DNA from: Verrucomicrobiota bacterium
GTDB lineage: Bacteria; Verrucomicrobiota; Verrucomicrobiia; CAIQCK01
Direction: 5' to 3'
Length of the DNA: 64,000 nucleotides
Assembly: GCA_016222825.1 (NCBI GenBank)
Contig: JACRQF010000015.1
Span: 1 to 64,000, forward strand
Shown here: piece after piece, positions 1-8,860 of the stretch
Numbering within the stretch: the first letter of the stretch is position 1
How the letters are laid out: each line of letters starts with the position of its first letter
Position numbers and translations under genes: made by a program
The notes under the pieces: generated by a model
Seen by the model: the letters and a program-made list of their open reading frames with translations, nothing else
What the model was told of the DNA's origin: nothing
Databases searched by the model: none

Positions 1-198
1 CCACCGCGCTCGCCACGACATAGAAGAGCTGACACGACACTTCAGAGTGTGCCGCCCAAACAACCGATGCACTAAGTCATCCAAGAAAGGAAAACACATG
101 TAGTCACAACCCGCTCGCTTGACAATCCCCATAACAGGCCGCGTGCCCTCACGCGGCGAGGGTTGATATTGATTTCGCCATGATTCCACCGAGGTTTC

Positions 199-217
199 GC
201 CGGGTCGGGGACCCGGC
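199..217. terminator. GC hairpin just after the GH29 stop codon
   Basis: A perfect 7-bp stem (GCCGGGT / ACCCGGC, 5-nt loop) begins directly after the stop of the minus-strand fucosidase gene. No T-tract follows, so an intrinsic terminator is only possible. It may instead be one of the short GC hairpin repeats scattered through this genome. The remaining 1-198 holds no gene I can support. Confidence 0.35.
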
Positions 218-2275
218 CTACATCTTTTGCAGCCTCACGGCGCGGAGGTTGATGGCCTTCCACGTGGCCGGGTCTTTGGCGCGGACGGTGACGAGTTGTT
301 CGCCGGGCTTGGTGATCTCGATGGTGCCGAGGCCGGTGCCCTTGAAGTCGTCCCAGCCGGCGGTCTTGGGGGCCTTGCCGTTGAGGCGCTTGCCGGCCAG
401 TTCGACGGCGAACTCCGCGCCGTCGTGCGTGGTGGCGTATTGGGCGCTGACCTTGAACTTGCCGGGGGCGTCGAACTTCACCTTCCACGAGACCCATTCG
501 CTGGCGTTGTCCCAGAAGCCGATGTTGGTGTGGACGCCCTTGGTCTCCTGCTTGATGCGGCTGCCGTGAAGGTCGGCATCGTCGGCGCGGAGGCTGAAGT
601 TGCCCTTGTCGTCGGCGCGGATCGGCTCGAACTCCTGCACGAACGGCACGGGTTTGAGGTCGGTGCCGGTGATCTTCAGGCCGACGGTGAGTTCGGACAC
701 CTTCTGCGCGGGGAGCGTGACGACGAGGCCGTCGGCGGTTTGTTTCCAGGCCAGCGTCGCGTAGGAGCCGAGGAGGCTGACGCTGGTGATGTTGTTGCCG
801 AGATCAACGACAGCAGTAACAGTTGCTCCGCCGCCCGATGTGATTGCAACGGTTGGGCCCGCGGGCTTGGCGAGCGAGCGGATGGTGATGCGGCCGTCCT
901 GCGGCCAGGCGAGCGCGAGGGCGTAGAGCGTCGCGCCCTTGGTGGTGAAGCGGATGTCCTTGGAGGAATACTTGAAGTCCTCCTTGAAGTGGCCGCCGCG
1001 CGCGCGGACGGGGCCTTCGCCATAGACGAGCCACGGCCGCGAGCCGAAAATGGCTTCGCCGTGGATGGCGGTCCAGCCGGCGAGTTGCTCCAGCATCTGT
1101 TCGACCTCGGCGTCGAGCGAGCCGTCGGGGCGCTGGACGACGTTGAGCAGGAGATTGCCGTTCTTGCTGACGTTGTCCACGAGCATGTGGACGACCCAGC
1201 TCAGCGGACGGAACTTCCAGTTGCGGTTGTAATACCAGTCGCCGATGGAGGTGTCGGTCTGCCACGGGTAAGGCTCGATCTTTGGCATGATGCCGCGTTC
1301 GAGGTCCTCGACCCAGCGGCCGTCGGATTTCTGTTTGCAGTTATAGACGACGTCCACCTTGCCTTTGTTGCGAGCGGCGTTGCTGTTGTAGAGGCGGGCG
1401 ATCATCGTCAGGCCGACGATGTGGTTGGTGCCGAACGGAACGACGCCATCGGTGTAGAGCAGGTCGGGCTTGTAGTTGTCCACCAGTTCCCGGATCGCGG
1501 CGGTCCACTGCTGCTGCCACTTCGGGTTCGTGCTATACCACGCCTTGTCGTCCGGCTCGGCAGGGAAATGGTAGAGGTCCCACCATTTCGGGTTCGCGCC
1601 GTCGTAGGGCACGCCCGCCTTCGGCCCTTCCTTGTCCGCACGGTGGCTGCTCTGGAACCACGTGAAGCTCGCGCCGAGATGCTCCGAGACGCCGAAGCGC
1701 AGGCCGTGTTTCTTCGCCGCCTTCTGCCAGTCGGCAACGACGTCGCGCTTGGGGCCCATGTTGGCGGCGTTCCACTTGTGGAGCTTGGATTTCCAGAGGA
1801 AGAAGTTGTCGTGATGCGTCCCCATGCTGACGAAATACTTCGCGCCGGCTTTCTTGTAGAGCGCCATCAGGCGGTCGGGGTTCCACTTCTCGGCCTTCCA
1901 GAGCGGGATGATGTCCTTGTAGCCGAACTCCGACGGATGGCCGTAGTGCTCGAGGTGATACTTGTAATGCTTGTTGCCCGGCTCATACATGCCGCGCGCA
2001 TACCAGTCGCCGTCCATCGGCACGGCCTGCGGCCCCCAGTGCGCCCAGATGCCGAACTTCGCGTCGCGGAACCAGTCGGGGCACTCGTATTGCTTGAGCG
2101 AGTCGAGCGTCGGCTGGAATCTGTCGGTCGAGGCGGGCGCCGCAGCCGTCTGCGCAGCGCCGGCCGGCGGCGTTGCTTTCGTGCCGTTGGCGGCCTGGTC
2201 AGCGCAGCCGAAGCAAAAGAGTGAGAGGGACATCGCGACGATGGCCAATGTGGGTCTTGTGTTCTTCATCTTCAT
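218..2275 (-). CDS. GH29 alpha-L-fucosidase, lipoprotein
   Basis: 685 aa. The N-terminus carries a hydrophobic signal ending in a lipobox (LFCFGC, Cys24), so the enzyme is probably a lipid-anchored periplasmic or surface protein. The GH29 (beta/alpha)8 catalytic domain spans about residues 55-440, with motifs GIWAHWGPQAVP, MYEPGN, FVSMGTHHDNFFLW and LLYTDGVVPFG; the Asp of YTDG fits the family nucleophile. Residues after about 440 form beta-sandwich domains, the last resembling the sugar-binding module that follows many GH29 enzymes. Family knowledge: release of terminal L-fucose from glycans. It sits alone on its strand, separated from the mutase gene upstream by a hairpin repeat. Substrate beyond fucose is not readable from sequence. 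Confidence 0.93.
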   Translation of the reverse strand: MKMKNTRPTLAIVAMSLSLFCFGCADQAANGTKATPPAGAAQTAAAPASTDRFQPTLDSLKQYECPDWFRDAKFGIWAHWGPQAVPMDGDWYARGMYEPGNKHYKYHLEHYGHPSEFGYKDIIPLWKAEKWNPDRLMALYKKAGAKYFVSMGTHHDNFFLWKSKLHKWNAANMGPKRDVVADWQKAAKKHGLRFGVSEHLGASFTWFQSSHRADKEGPKAGVPYDGANPKWWDLYHFPAEPDDKAWYSTNPKWQQQWTAAIRELVDNYKPDLLYTDGVVPFGTNHIVGLTMIARLYNSNAARNKGKVDVVYNCKQKSDGRWVEDLERGIMPKIEPYPWQTDTSIGDWYYNRNWKFRPLSWVVHMLVDNVSKNGNLLLNVVQRPDGSLDAEVEQMLEQLAGWTAIHGEAIFGSRPWLVYGEGPVRARGGHFKEDFKYSSKDIRFTTKGATLYALALAWPQDGRITIRSLAKPAGPTVAITSGGGATVTAVVDLGNNITSVSLLGSYATLAWKQTADGLVVTLPAQKVSELTVGLKITGTDLKPVPFVQEFEPIRADDKGNFSLRADDADLHGSRIKQETKGVHTNIGFWDNASEWVSWKVKFDAPGKFKVSAQYATTHDGAEFAVELAGKRLNGKAPKTAGWDDFKGTGLGTIEITKPGEQLVTVRAKDPATWKAINLRAVRLQKM

Positions 2276-2355
2276 AAGTGTTTTGTTTCTTCTTCTCTGA
2301 ACTCCACTTCTCCGGCGAACGGCGAAAACATCTCACGCCAACCACATGCTACTCA

Positions 2356-2433
2356 AGCCGGCTAAAGCCGGGACTCCGAACCCCGGCGATGCCGTGCGGA
2401 CGCGAAGGTTCGGAGTCCCGGCTTTAGCCGGTT
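2356..2433. repeat. Intergenic hairpin repeat, family A copy 1
   Basis: Two 27-nt arms (2356-2382 and 2407-2433) are complementary at 25 of 27 positions around a 24-nt loop. The core reads GGCTAAAGCCGGGACTCC and its complement. The same core, also in inverted pairs, recurs at 20062-20123 and 33501-33562, so this is a dispersed element and not only a terminator. It lies between the mutase and fucosidase genes, both on the minus strand. Confidence 0.85.
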
Positions 2434-2461
2434 GCCGTTTCTCATTCCGGCAGCTCTCGCT

Positions 2462-4228
2462 TCATGCCGTCACAGCCTTTTCCAACTGCCGCAAGATCCC
2501 GTCCGGCTCGGCCACGCCCATCTTCGTGATGGCGTCGGCACGCGCCTGCGTGTCGGCGACGGCGTAGATGCGCAGCTCATCGGCGTTGCCGGAGGGACGG
2601 ACGTGCGCCACGTCACCGTTGCTGAAATAGATGCGCACGCCATCAGTGTAGTTGATGCGCGCGATGCCGCTGAAGCCCGCCGCCGGCGTAAAGAACCTGC
2701 CGAGCGTCTCGGCGATGCCGAGCATCGCTTGCGCCAGCGCCGCCGCCGGCAATTCGCGCCGGTCCTCATCGAGCAGCGTCACGCCGTCTTTCCGGAAAAC
2801 CACTTCCTTGATCTTCCCGTCCACCGGCGAGAACCGCTCGACAATCCGCAAGCTGGTCGGGCGCGGGAACTTCTTCAGCAGCGCCGCGCGGCTGAACCGC
2901 TTCGGCAACCGCTCGAACAGCGCGGTCATCGCCACGTCTTTCTCGACCATGCTGAAGAGCGCGCCAAGAATCGGCAGCATCGCATCGCGCGTCGGCAGCG
3001 CTGTCAGTTTCTTGCCTCCACGCTCAATGTCGGAGCCGGTGAGGAAACCGCCGTTGGCCTCCCAGCCGCAGACGGCCTTGCGCCCCTTGGCGCGCGCCTT
3101 CTCCATGCCCGCGACGACGAACGGCGAGCCGATGCGCGTCTTTGGCTCGCAAGCGCCCTTCAGCGGGCCGCGGTCAATCGCGTCATTGCAACTGATCGGC
3201 ACCACCACCGCGTCCGCGCCGAGGAACTCCGCCACGATCATGCCGACGAGGTCGCCGCCGAAGAACTTCACGCGAGCCGAGAGCGCACCCGGAGGTCGCG
3301 CTCCACCTTGTTCCACGCCGAGGATCAACGGCCGGTCGCTGTCGCCGTCGGTGGAAACCACCGCGTCGAGCGGACCGTGCTTCGCCGCCGTTTCGTCCGC
3401 CAGCGCCTGGATCTTGGCGAGCTGCTCCTCGTCAATGTTCTCCGTGTCAATCGGCACGAACGTTTCGCTGCGGCCGGCGGGAATCACCTCCGCGCCGAGC
3501 TGCTGCAGAATCTCCACCAGCATGTCGCGCCCCACTGCCGAGTGCTGATAAGCCAGCAGCCGCTTGCCCTTCAAGCTGCGCCCGGCGAAAAACTCCGTGT
3601 AGCGGCGGATGTAGCCCGCGCGCCCGCTCACATCCTCCGGCGGCAGCGGTTGGCTGCCTGATTTGAAAAGCCCCTGCTCGTTGAACAGCGACTCGGCGAA
3701 CGGTTGCTTGTAGAGCCGCTCGCGAACCCGCTCGACGCGTGCGTTGATCGGCGCCTCGTCCTTCTTCAGCAGCTCGCCGCGCGCGGTGTTGGTCTTGTAG
3801 CCGTTCCGCTCAAACGGAATGTGGCTGCCGGTGATCATCATGCTGCCCTTGCCGCGCCCGACGGCGTGGCACATCAACGCTGGCGTCGGGATCAGGCCAA
3901 GGTTCACCGGTTTCATGTCGGCGTCGCGGATGGCGCGGACGATGGCTTGTGCAATCTCGCCACGGCCTTTTTCCTCCGGCACATAGCGTGTGGAGCTCGG
4001 CCGCAGGTCGCACGCGAAGAAGAACTCGTCACCGCGCACGATGCCGCCGTCAGTGCACGACAGCGACTGGAGATATTCCAGTTCCGCCAGCGCGTTGATG
4101 TAGATTTCAAGCTGCGTGAGGTGGACGACTTCGCCTCGCCGCCCGCTGGTGCCGAACTTCAGCACCTGCGGCTCGTAAGCGAGTCTGGCCCTGAGCGAAC
4201 CTGTGTCGGCGGCGTCTGTCGGTTTCAT
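2462..4228 (-). CDS. Phosphomannomutase/phosphoglucomutase (alpha-D-phosphohexomutase)
   Basis: 588 aa, cytoplasmic. All four family signatures are visible: the phosphoserine loop ITGSHIPFERNG (Ser135), the metal-binding loop DGDSDR (294-299), the sugar-binding loop GWEANGGFLTGSD (388-400) and the phosphate-binding loop RPSGNADELRIY (544-555). The serine loop is TGSHIP rather than TASHNP, a variant known in some phosphomannomutases. The family interconverts hexose-1- and hexose-6-phosphates, feeding cell-envelope sugar synthesis. I chose the ATG at 4228 because homology begins at once (FGTSGRRG at 25-32); the open frame further upstream is a GC-rich shadow of the opposite-strand gene. Hexose specificity cannot be decided. 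Confidence 0.93.
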   Translation of the reverse strand: MKPTDAADTGSLRARLAYEPQVLKFGTSGRRGEVVHLTQLEIYINALAELEYLQSLSCTDGGIVRGDEFFFACDLRPSSTRYVPEEKGRGEIAQAIVRAIRDADMKPVNLGLIPTPALMCHAVGRGKGSMMITGSHIPFERNGYKTNTARGELLKKDEAPINARVERVRERLYKQPFAESLFNEQGLFKSGSQPLPPEDVSGRAGYIRRYTEFFAGRSLKGKRLLAYQHSAVGRDMLVEILQQLGAEVIPAGRSETFVPIDTENIDEEQLAKIQALADETAAKHGPLDAVVSTDGDSDRPLILGVEQGGARPPGALSARVKFFGGDLVGMIVAEFLGADAVVVPISCNDAIDRGPLKGACEPKTRIGSPFVVAGMEKARAKGRKAVCGWEANGGFLTGSDIERGGKKLTALPTRDAMLPILGALFSMVEKDVAMTALFERLPKRFSRAALLKKFPRPTSLRIVERFSPVDGKIKEVVFRKDGVTLLDEDRRELPAAALAQAMLGIAETLGRFFTPAAGFSGIARINYTDGVRIYFSNGDVAHVRPSGNADELRIYAVADTQARADAITKMGVAEPDGILRQLEKAVTA

Positions 4229-4405
4229 TCTGGCTGCGGAGTCTATCACCTCACGGCAGCATGAGCCAGCCCCTGCCACGCGTGAATGGCCAGAATTGAC
4301 CGATGGATGACGATTCTTGACTTTGACCCGACGCCTGCGTGCCGGTGTGCTCGCCCCGATTTCCCTCTTGCGCCAACGCGCACCTCGTTGACAATCAGCT
4401 TCGTG

Positions 4406-5713
4406 ATGAAAACAACCATCCGCCTTCTCCTCACCGCCGCGCTTTTCTCCTGCCTCGCGCTCGACGCGGGCGCTTGGGGCGAACCGCACGGCGACATCAC
4501 GCAGGCCGCGATTGCGGCGCTGCCAGCGTCGGAGCGGGCGCGGCTCGGCGCCGAGGCCGGTCCGCTCGCCAGCCAGTATTGCGTAATTCCCGACCAGGTC
4601 TTCAAGGGGCCGGAAGTCGCCCGTTACGCCATGATGGACAGCCGGCCCGGCGTCACCTACCTCGTCAACCTCCACCTGCCCGGCCCACAGCCCGACAACT
4701 ACGAAATCCTGCGCTACTTCATGGGCAAGGCCGTCAGCGCCCTCCAGTCCGGCAACGTCGCCGACGCCGCGCGCTATGCGGGCACGCTCTCCCACGCCCT
4801 CGAAGACTGGAGCTGCCCGGCCCACGTCGTCCCCGGCGACAACATGTTCACCCTCTTCCAGCAATTCCTCCCGCCGCCGAAAAAGATGCGCCACACCCTC
4901 CTCCACGGCCCTGTCGAGAAAGGCAAACTCAAGGTCAGCATCAGCGGCTACCGGCCCGCCCTGCTCGGCGCCACCGTGGACGAGGCCGCGTTCAACCTCC
5001 TCCATCGCGTCAACACCGCCACCGTCTTCGCCCGCAGCCAGACCGTCCCGATCATCCAGGCCCTCTACGCCGGCAACTCCAACGCTGTCACCGCCGCCCA
5101 ACTCAAGGCCGCCACCCGCGGCGCCACCATCGTCGCCGACGCCCTCCACACCTTCCTCAACCTCGGCGCGCCACCGCTCGATGCCCGCGCCCTCGCGCCG
5201 CTCCAGAGCGTGAACCTCTCCGCCTGCTGGCCGCTGGAGGCCACCAACCTTTTCTTCTCGCAATCCACCTTCTTCAGCAGGCCCTACTGGGGCCACGCCC
5301 AGATGGGCGGCGTCCTCGACGGCACCAACTCCGTGCCCATCAAACTGCGCGTCGAAGAAAAAAGCCGCCAAGTCCTGAAGACCTTCGACACCGGCATCGG
5401 CGTCGGCACGCGGTGCGCCCTTACCTACCTCGTCCCGCCCGGCGTCTATGAACGGTTCACCGTCCTCGCCGGCCTGCACGCCGACCTCGGCGCCAAAGGC
5501 GGCGTCGAGTTCACCCTCCTCGGCGACGACCGCAAACTGGCCAGCGTCGCCCTCACCGGCGACCAACCCGCCCATCGTTTCGACTGCGACCTCGCCGGCG
5601 TCACCCGCCTCCAACTGCTCGCCACCGCCCGCGGCGGCGACGCGAAGTTCAACTACGCCATCTGGGCCGACCCGCGCCTGCTCAAACCGAAAGCCCCGCA
5701 GCAGAAACGATAA
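4406..5713 (+). CDS. Secreted zinc-dependent phospholipase C / S1-P1 nuclease-like protein
   Basis: 435 aa. A signal peptide (1-23, ending DAGA) is followed by Trp24, which would become the N-terminal residue. An N-terminal Trp is a zinc ligand in the phospholipase C/S1-P1 nuclease fold. Further candidate zinc ligands are His28 and Asp30 (EPHGD) and the helix LSHALEDWSCPAH (His130, Asp134, His140). The C-terminal half (about 300-435) is a beta-rich NPCBM-like region. Known for the fold: trinuclear zinc hydrolysis of phosphodiesters. Whether the substrate is phospholipid or nucleic acid is open. The start at 4406 places the signal peptide at the N-terminus; longer upstream starts add non-homologous residues. 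Divergent from the mutase gene. Confidence 0.72.
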   Translation: MKTTIRLLLTAALFSCLALDAGAWGEPHGDITQAAIAALPASERARLGAEAGPLASQYCVIPDQVFKGPEVARYAMMDSRPGVTYLVNLHLPGPQPDNYEILRYFMGKAVSALQSGNVADAARYAGTLSHALEDWSCPAHVVPGDNMFTLFQQFLPPPKKMRHTLLHGPVEKGKLKVSISGYRPALLGATVDEAAFNLLHRVNTATVFARSQTVPIIQALYAGNSNAVTAAQLKAATRGATIVADALHTFLNLGAPPLDARALAPLQSVNLSACWPLEATNLFFSQSTFFSRPYWGHAQMGGVLDGTNSVPIKLRVEEKSRQVLKTFDTGIGVGTRCALTYLVPPGVYERFTVLAGLHADLGAKGGVEFTLLGDDRKLASVALTGDQPAHRFDCDLAGVTRLQLLATARGGDAKFNYAIWADPRLLKPKAPQQKR

Positions 5714-5784
5714 TGCACGTCAGCGCCAACGGCAGCGCGCCACGAGAAAATCCTTGGCCTCCCTTTCTCCCATGCGCCGTGGTA

Positions 5785-5790
5785 TATAAT
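5785..5790 (+). promoter_or_regulatory. Possible -10 box upstream of the DUF5131 gene
   Basis: A perfect TATAAT occurs 31 bp before the ATG at 5816, in a short AT-rich island in otherwise GC-rich DNA. No good -35 box lies 16-18 bp upstream. No ribosome-binding site is seen before 5816. The call rests on the hexamer alone. Confidence 0.3.
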
Positions 5791-5815
5791 CACACCACGA
5801 ATTGAGCGACTGACT

Positions 5816-6604
5816 ATGAGCGACCATTCCAAAATCGAATGGACAGACGCGACATGGAATCCGATGCGAGGCTGCAGCAAGATCAGTCCGGGCTGTGCCC
5901 ATTGCTACGCGGAGACTTTCGCGGAACGGTTCCGTGGCGTGAAAGGCCACCCTTTTGAATTTGGGTTCGATCTGCGGCTGGTGCCGGAGAAACTAGGTGA
6001 TCCGCTCCGCTGGCGGACTCCCCGGATGATCTTCGTGAACTCCATGAGCGATTTGTTTCATGAGGAGGTTCCGGACGATTACATCGCGAAAGTGGCGCGT
6101 GTCATGACCCTCGCCAACTGGCACACCTACCAAGTGCTGACCAAACGCGCACAGCGGATGAGCCAATTGCTCAACGGGCAACTTCGCTTCGCCGCCGACC
6201 AACCCCACATTTGGTGGGGAGTAAGCGTGGATGATCGCCGACACGGCTTGCCGCGATTGGACCGCCTCCGCGAGTCGCCGGCGCAGGTTCGTTTTCTCTC
6301 CATTGAACCGCTGTTGGAGGACTTGGGTCGAATCAACCTCGACAAGATCAACTGGGTCATCGTAGGTGGAGAAAGTGGACCAAGCGCACGCCTAATGTCC
6401 CCAGAATGGGTGCGGAGCATCCGCGACCAATGCCGCAAAGCCGGCGTTGCCTTCTTTTTCAAACAATGGGGCGGTGTCCGGAAGAAACAAGCGGGGCGCG
6501 TGCTCGACGGTCGCACCTATGATGAGTATCCAGAGCGGGCCGCGGCGTCCCTTCCTCGTGCAGTAGTTCGCCAAACAATGGAGCAGGAGATTGCAGTCTC
6601 CTGA
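5816..6604 (+). CDS. DUF5131 (phage Gp37/Gp68-like) three-Cys-motif protein
   Basis: 262 aa, soluble. The N-terminus holds the family signature IEWTDATWNPMRGC followed by SPGCAHCYAE; the three cysteines are Cys20, Cys27 and Cys30 (C-x6-C-x2-C). The spacing recalls a radical-SAM iron-sulfur site but is not the canonical one. Later family blocks include FVNSMSDLFH, WHTYQVLTKR, WWGVSVDD, FLSIEPLLED and WVIVGGESG. Members occur in phages and in mobile regions, and their biochemical role is not established to my knowledge. The next gene begins 5 bp after the stop and encodes the family's usual partner, so the two very likely act together. Codon use is less GC-rich than in the neighbouring polysaccharide genes, consistent with transfer. 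Confidence 0.9.
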   Translation: MSDHSKIEWTDATWNPMRGCSKISPGCAHCYAETFAERFRGVKGHPFEFGFDLRLVPEKLGDPLRWRTPRMIFVNSMSDLFHEEVPDDYIAKVARVMTLANWHTYQVLTKRAQRMSQLLNGQLRFAADQPHIWWGVSVDDRRHGLPRLDRLRESPAQVRFLSIEPLLEDLGRINLDKINWVIVGGESGPSARLMSPEWVRSIRDQCRKAGVAFFFKQWGGVRKKQAGRVLDGRTYDEYPERAAASLPRAVVRQTMEQEIAVS

Positions 6605-6609
6605 CGTAT

Positions 6610-7686
6610 ATGGCTGCAGGAGATTTCCACGCCAGACCGTTTGACGAGGGAACACTTACCAAGCTGCAAATATTTGAGCTTTATGCCCGCGAGTGGTTGC
6701 CAGTGTTTCTCGCGTCGGTGCCACCTCTGCGAGCTGAAGTTCATCTGTTTGATTTCTTCGCTGGCCCAGGCATGGATGCCAGCGGCCAATTAGGGAGTCC
6801 ACTTCGACTATTAACCCAATTGAAGGCATACCAGAATCTCAGCGGGTGGGCGCATGTTCGTATCCACGCTCACTTCTTCGACGCGAGCAAGGGCAAGATC
6901 AAAGAACTCGTTACCAACATTGACGATCACAACCTTCGTCTGCCAGCCGTCAACCTCGACGTCCGCCCTCTTGAGTTTCATGATGCGTTGCAGGATTGCG
7001 CCCCGTTGCTTGCGAGCACTTGCGCCGCAAAGCTCGTTTTCATTGACCAGTGCGGGGTTGATCAAGTAACGCCAGAGGTCTTCCTGCAACTGGTAAAGTC
7101 GCCAACTTGCGACTTCTTGTTCTTCATCTCGTCGTCCACGCTTCATCGGTTTCGCGATCATCCCGCTATCAAACAGAAGATTACTCGGCCGGAGGACTCC
7201 TACCACGTGCATCGCGCCGTGCTCAATTTCTACCGCGGCCATCTGCCGAGAGGTTCTGCGTATTATCTAGCTCCATTTTCCATCCGCAAAGGAGCGAACG
7301 TCTATGGGCTGATTTTTGGCTCGGCGCATCCAAAGGGCATGGATAAGTTCCTACAGGTGGCTTGGAAAACTGATGAGACTAACGGGGAAGCAAACTATGA
7401 CATCAACCGGGAAAACATCCAGCGAGGGGAAATGCTGTTGGATTTGCCAGAGCTACACCCCACCAAGCTTACTGCCTTCGAACGTGAGTTGGAGGATTCG
7501 TTACGGGCCGGACGTTTTGCCAACGAGTTGGATGTTGTGCGCATTTGCTTCAGTCACGGTGTGAAACGAGAGCATGCCAAACCGGTGCTGGCAAAGTTGA
7601 AGCGGGAAAAAGTCATTGATACGGACTTTTCGGTTCCGCAGATCAAGCTGTCAGAGAAGCCGCGTCCAATTCGCATGTTGCTTTGA
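6610..7686 (+). CDS. tcmP: Three-Cys-motif partner protein TcmP
   Basis: 358 aa, soluble. Recognised as TcmP from the N-terminal half: KLQIFELYAREWLP, then LFDFFAGPGMD, whose FAGPG resembles the SAM-binding glycine loop of class I methyltransferases. KLVFIDQCGVDQV and the fold order that follows fit the same picture. The C-terminal 80 residues look like a winged helix (ELDVVRICFSHGVKREHAKPVL). The gene starts 5 bp after the DUF5131 stop, the standard arrangement for this pair. The role is unknown; nucleotide or nucleic-acid modification is a reasonable inference from a radical-SAM-like protein plus a methyltransferase-like partner. GC content is lower than in flanking genes. Confidence 0.88.
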   Translation: MAAGDFHARPFDEGTLTKLQIFELYAREWLPVFLASVPPLRAEVHLFDFFAGPGMDASGQLGSPLRLLTQLKAYQNLSGWAHVRIHAHFFDASKGKIKELVTNIDDHNLRLPAVNLDVRPLEFHDALQDCAPLLASTCAAKLVFIDQCGVDQVTPEVFLQLVKSPTCDFLFFISSSTLHRFRDHPAIKQKITRPEDSYHVHRAVLNFYRGHLPRGSAYYLAPFSIRKGANVYGLIFGSAHPKGMDKFLQVAWKTDETNGEANYDINRENIQRGEMLLDLPELHPTKLTAFERELEDSLRAGRFANELDVVRICFSHGVKREHAKPVLAKLKREKVIDTDFSVPQIKLSEKPRPIRMLL

Positions 7687-7808
7687 GGTTGCTGGCGCGT
7701 CCGTGACATCTCCGCTTCAGCGAACAAAACGCGGGATTGGCGGGTGACGCGGAAGTTGCGGTGGATGGGCAGAGGGCAGGACCACGGACCACACGGAACG
7801 GGGATTTG

Positions 7809-7860
7809 GGGCAAAATCATCGAGGGCAAAATCATGATTTTGCCAGCCATGATTTTGCCC
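7809..7860. repeat. Nested palindrome between convergent genes (family C)
   Basis: The motif GGCAAAATCAT occurs twice (7810, 7825) and its complement ATGATTTTGCC twice (7834, 7849). Together they form the perfect 20-bp palindrome GGCAAAATCATGATTTTGCC inside a larger, nearly perfect stem. It sits between the convergent tcmP and SGNH genes and could end transcription from both sides. The pattern looks like a dispersed intergenic repeat and not a simple terminator. Confidence 0.7.
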
Positions 7861-7900
7861 CCGTCGGTCTTGCGCTCTTCGTCGCCGTTCTTCAGCGGCT

Positions 7901-8860
7901 TTACTCAGCCAGCGCGCGGAACTTCTTCAGACCCTCCCACGCGATGCGCTGGAGATCGGCGCGGTCCTTGGCGGAGAACACGCGCGTGATCGGGCCGCCG
8001 TCGCGATCCTTGTCCTTTTGCTTGTCGTCGAGATAACGGATGTCGGTAACGCGGTCGAGCGCCAAGCCCTCGGGACTTTTGTCGAACAACGCGCCGTAGA
8101 ACGTGCAAGCCGTTAGATAAGCCATCGTCTGGTTCAGGTGCGCGTCGTTGACGAAGCGCAGCGTCAGGTCGGGCCGCGTCGTCTGGCAATGCAGCGCCAC
8201 CATCGCCATCGGCACAACGGTCGCGTTGATGCGCTTGGCCAGTGCGGCGATGATCTTCTCCTTCGCAATCACCGGCGCGACGTCCGGCGGGGCGGTCAAC
8301 GCTTTCTCGTTCTGCGTCTGGGGCGAGGTCTCGTAAAGCACCACGCGACCGCCCTGCGCGCGGATGAGATCGGCGAACTTCGGCGCGTATTCGACATAGC
8401 GCGGGTCGTCGGGCATGTCGTCGCGGTAGGACTGCAACACCACGATGTCCCACTTGCGGTGCGACCGGTCCAGCGTCTTGAGCAGTTCCTGATGCCGCGC
8501 CAGTGCCCCCGAGGCGTATTTGTCCTTGCGGTCCTTCTTCACGGCGTCGCGCAACGACTGAATCGTGGCCTGTTCCTCGTCGCGTGTCAGGCTCGCGAGC
8601 TTCACGAAGTTCTGCGTGCCGAGACGCCAATGGTCCTTGAGCGTGCGTCCGCCGTAGATGACGGTGGTCACCTCGAACTTCAGCCCCGGCTGGCCCGCCT
8701 CGGCTATCGTTTTGACGACCTGCGAGAGGTTGTGCCGCGCCGTGAAACTGTTCCCGATGAACAGCACGTTGAGCGTCTTACCGTCGGCAGAATCCGCCGC
8801 CCACGCGGACGGTGCGCACAGGCAGAGGGTGAGGGTGAGAACACGGAGGATCGTTTTCAT
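7901..8860 (-). CDS. Secreted SGNH/GDSL-type hydrolase
   Basis: 319 aa. A signal peptide (1-21, SAWA) is followed by the block I motif LNVLFIGNSFT with Ser38 as the likely nucleophile; GNSFT replaces the classical GDS. The block containing VVLQSYRDD and the C-terminal NDAHLN supply a possible catalytic Asp-x-x-His pair. SGNH enzymes of this type act as carbohydrate esterases or lipases. It is the last gene of a six-gene minus-strand operon with three sulfatases, and its ATG overlaps the preceding sulfatase stop (ATGA at 8857-8860). A role in removing ester groups from the same sulfated glycan is inferred from that coupling only. Confidence 0.8.
   Translation of the reverse strand: MKTILRVLTLTLCLCAPSAWAADSADGKTLNVLFIGNSFTARHNLSQVVKTIAEAGQPGLKFEVTTVIYGGRTLKDHWRLGTQNFVKLASLTRDEEQATIQSLRDAVKKDRKDKYASGALARHQELLKTLDRSHRKWDIVVLQSYRDDMPDDPRYVEYAPKFADLIRAQGGRVVLYETSPQTQNEKALTAPPDVAPVIAKEKIIAALAKRINATVVPMAMVALHCQTTRPDLTLRFVNDAHLNQTMAYLTACTFYGALFDKSPEGLALDRVTDIRYLDDKQKDKDRDGGPITRVFSAKDRADLQRIAWEGLKKFRALAE

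Noticed and set aside
227-2224. Long plus-strand open frame opposite the fucosidase
   Set aside because: Antisense shadow of a GC-rich gene; composition is Val/Ala/Gly/Arg-rich with no domain or signal.
4388-4393. TTGACA hexamer before the phospholipase C-like gene as a -35 box
   Set aside because: It lies only 13 bp from the ATG, leaving no room for a -10 box and leader.
4229-5614. N-terminal extension of the mutase frame
   Set aside because: It is antisense to the phospholipase C-like gene and has no homology; mutase homology begins right after the ATG at 4228.
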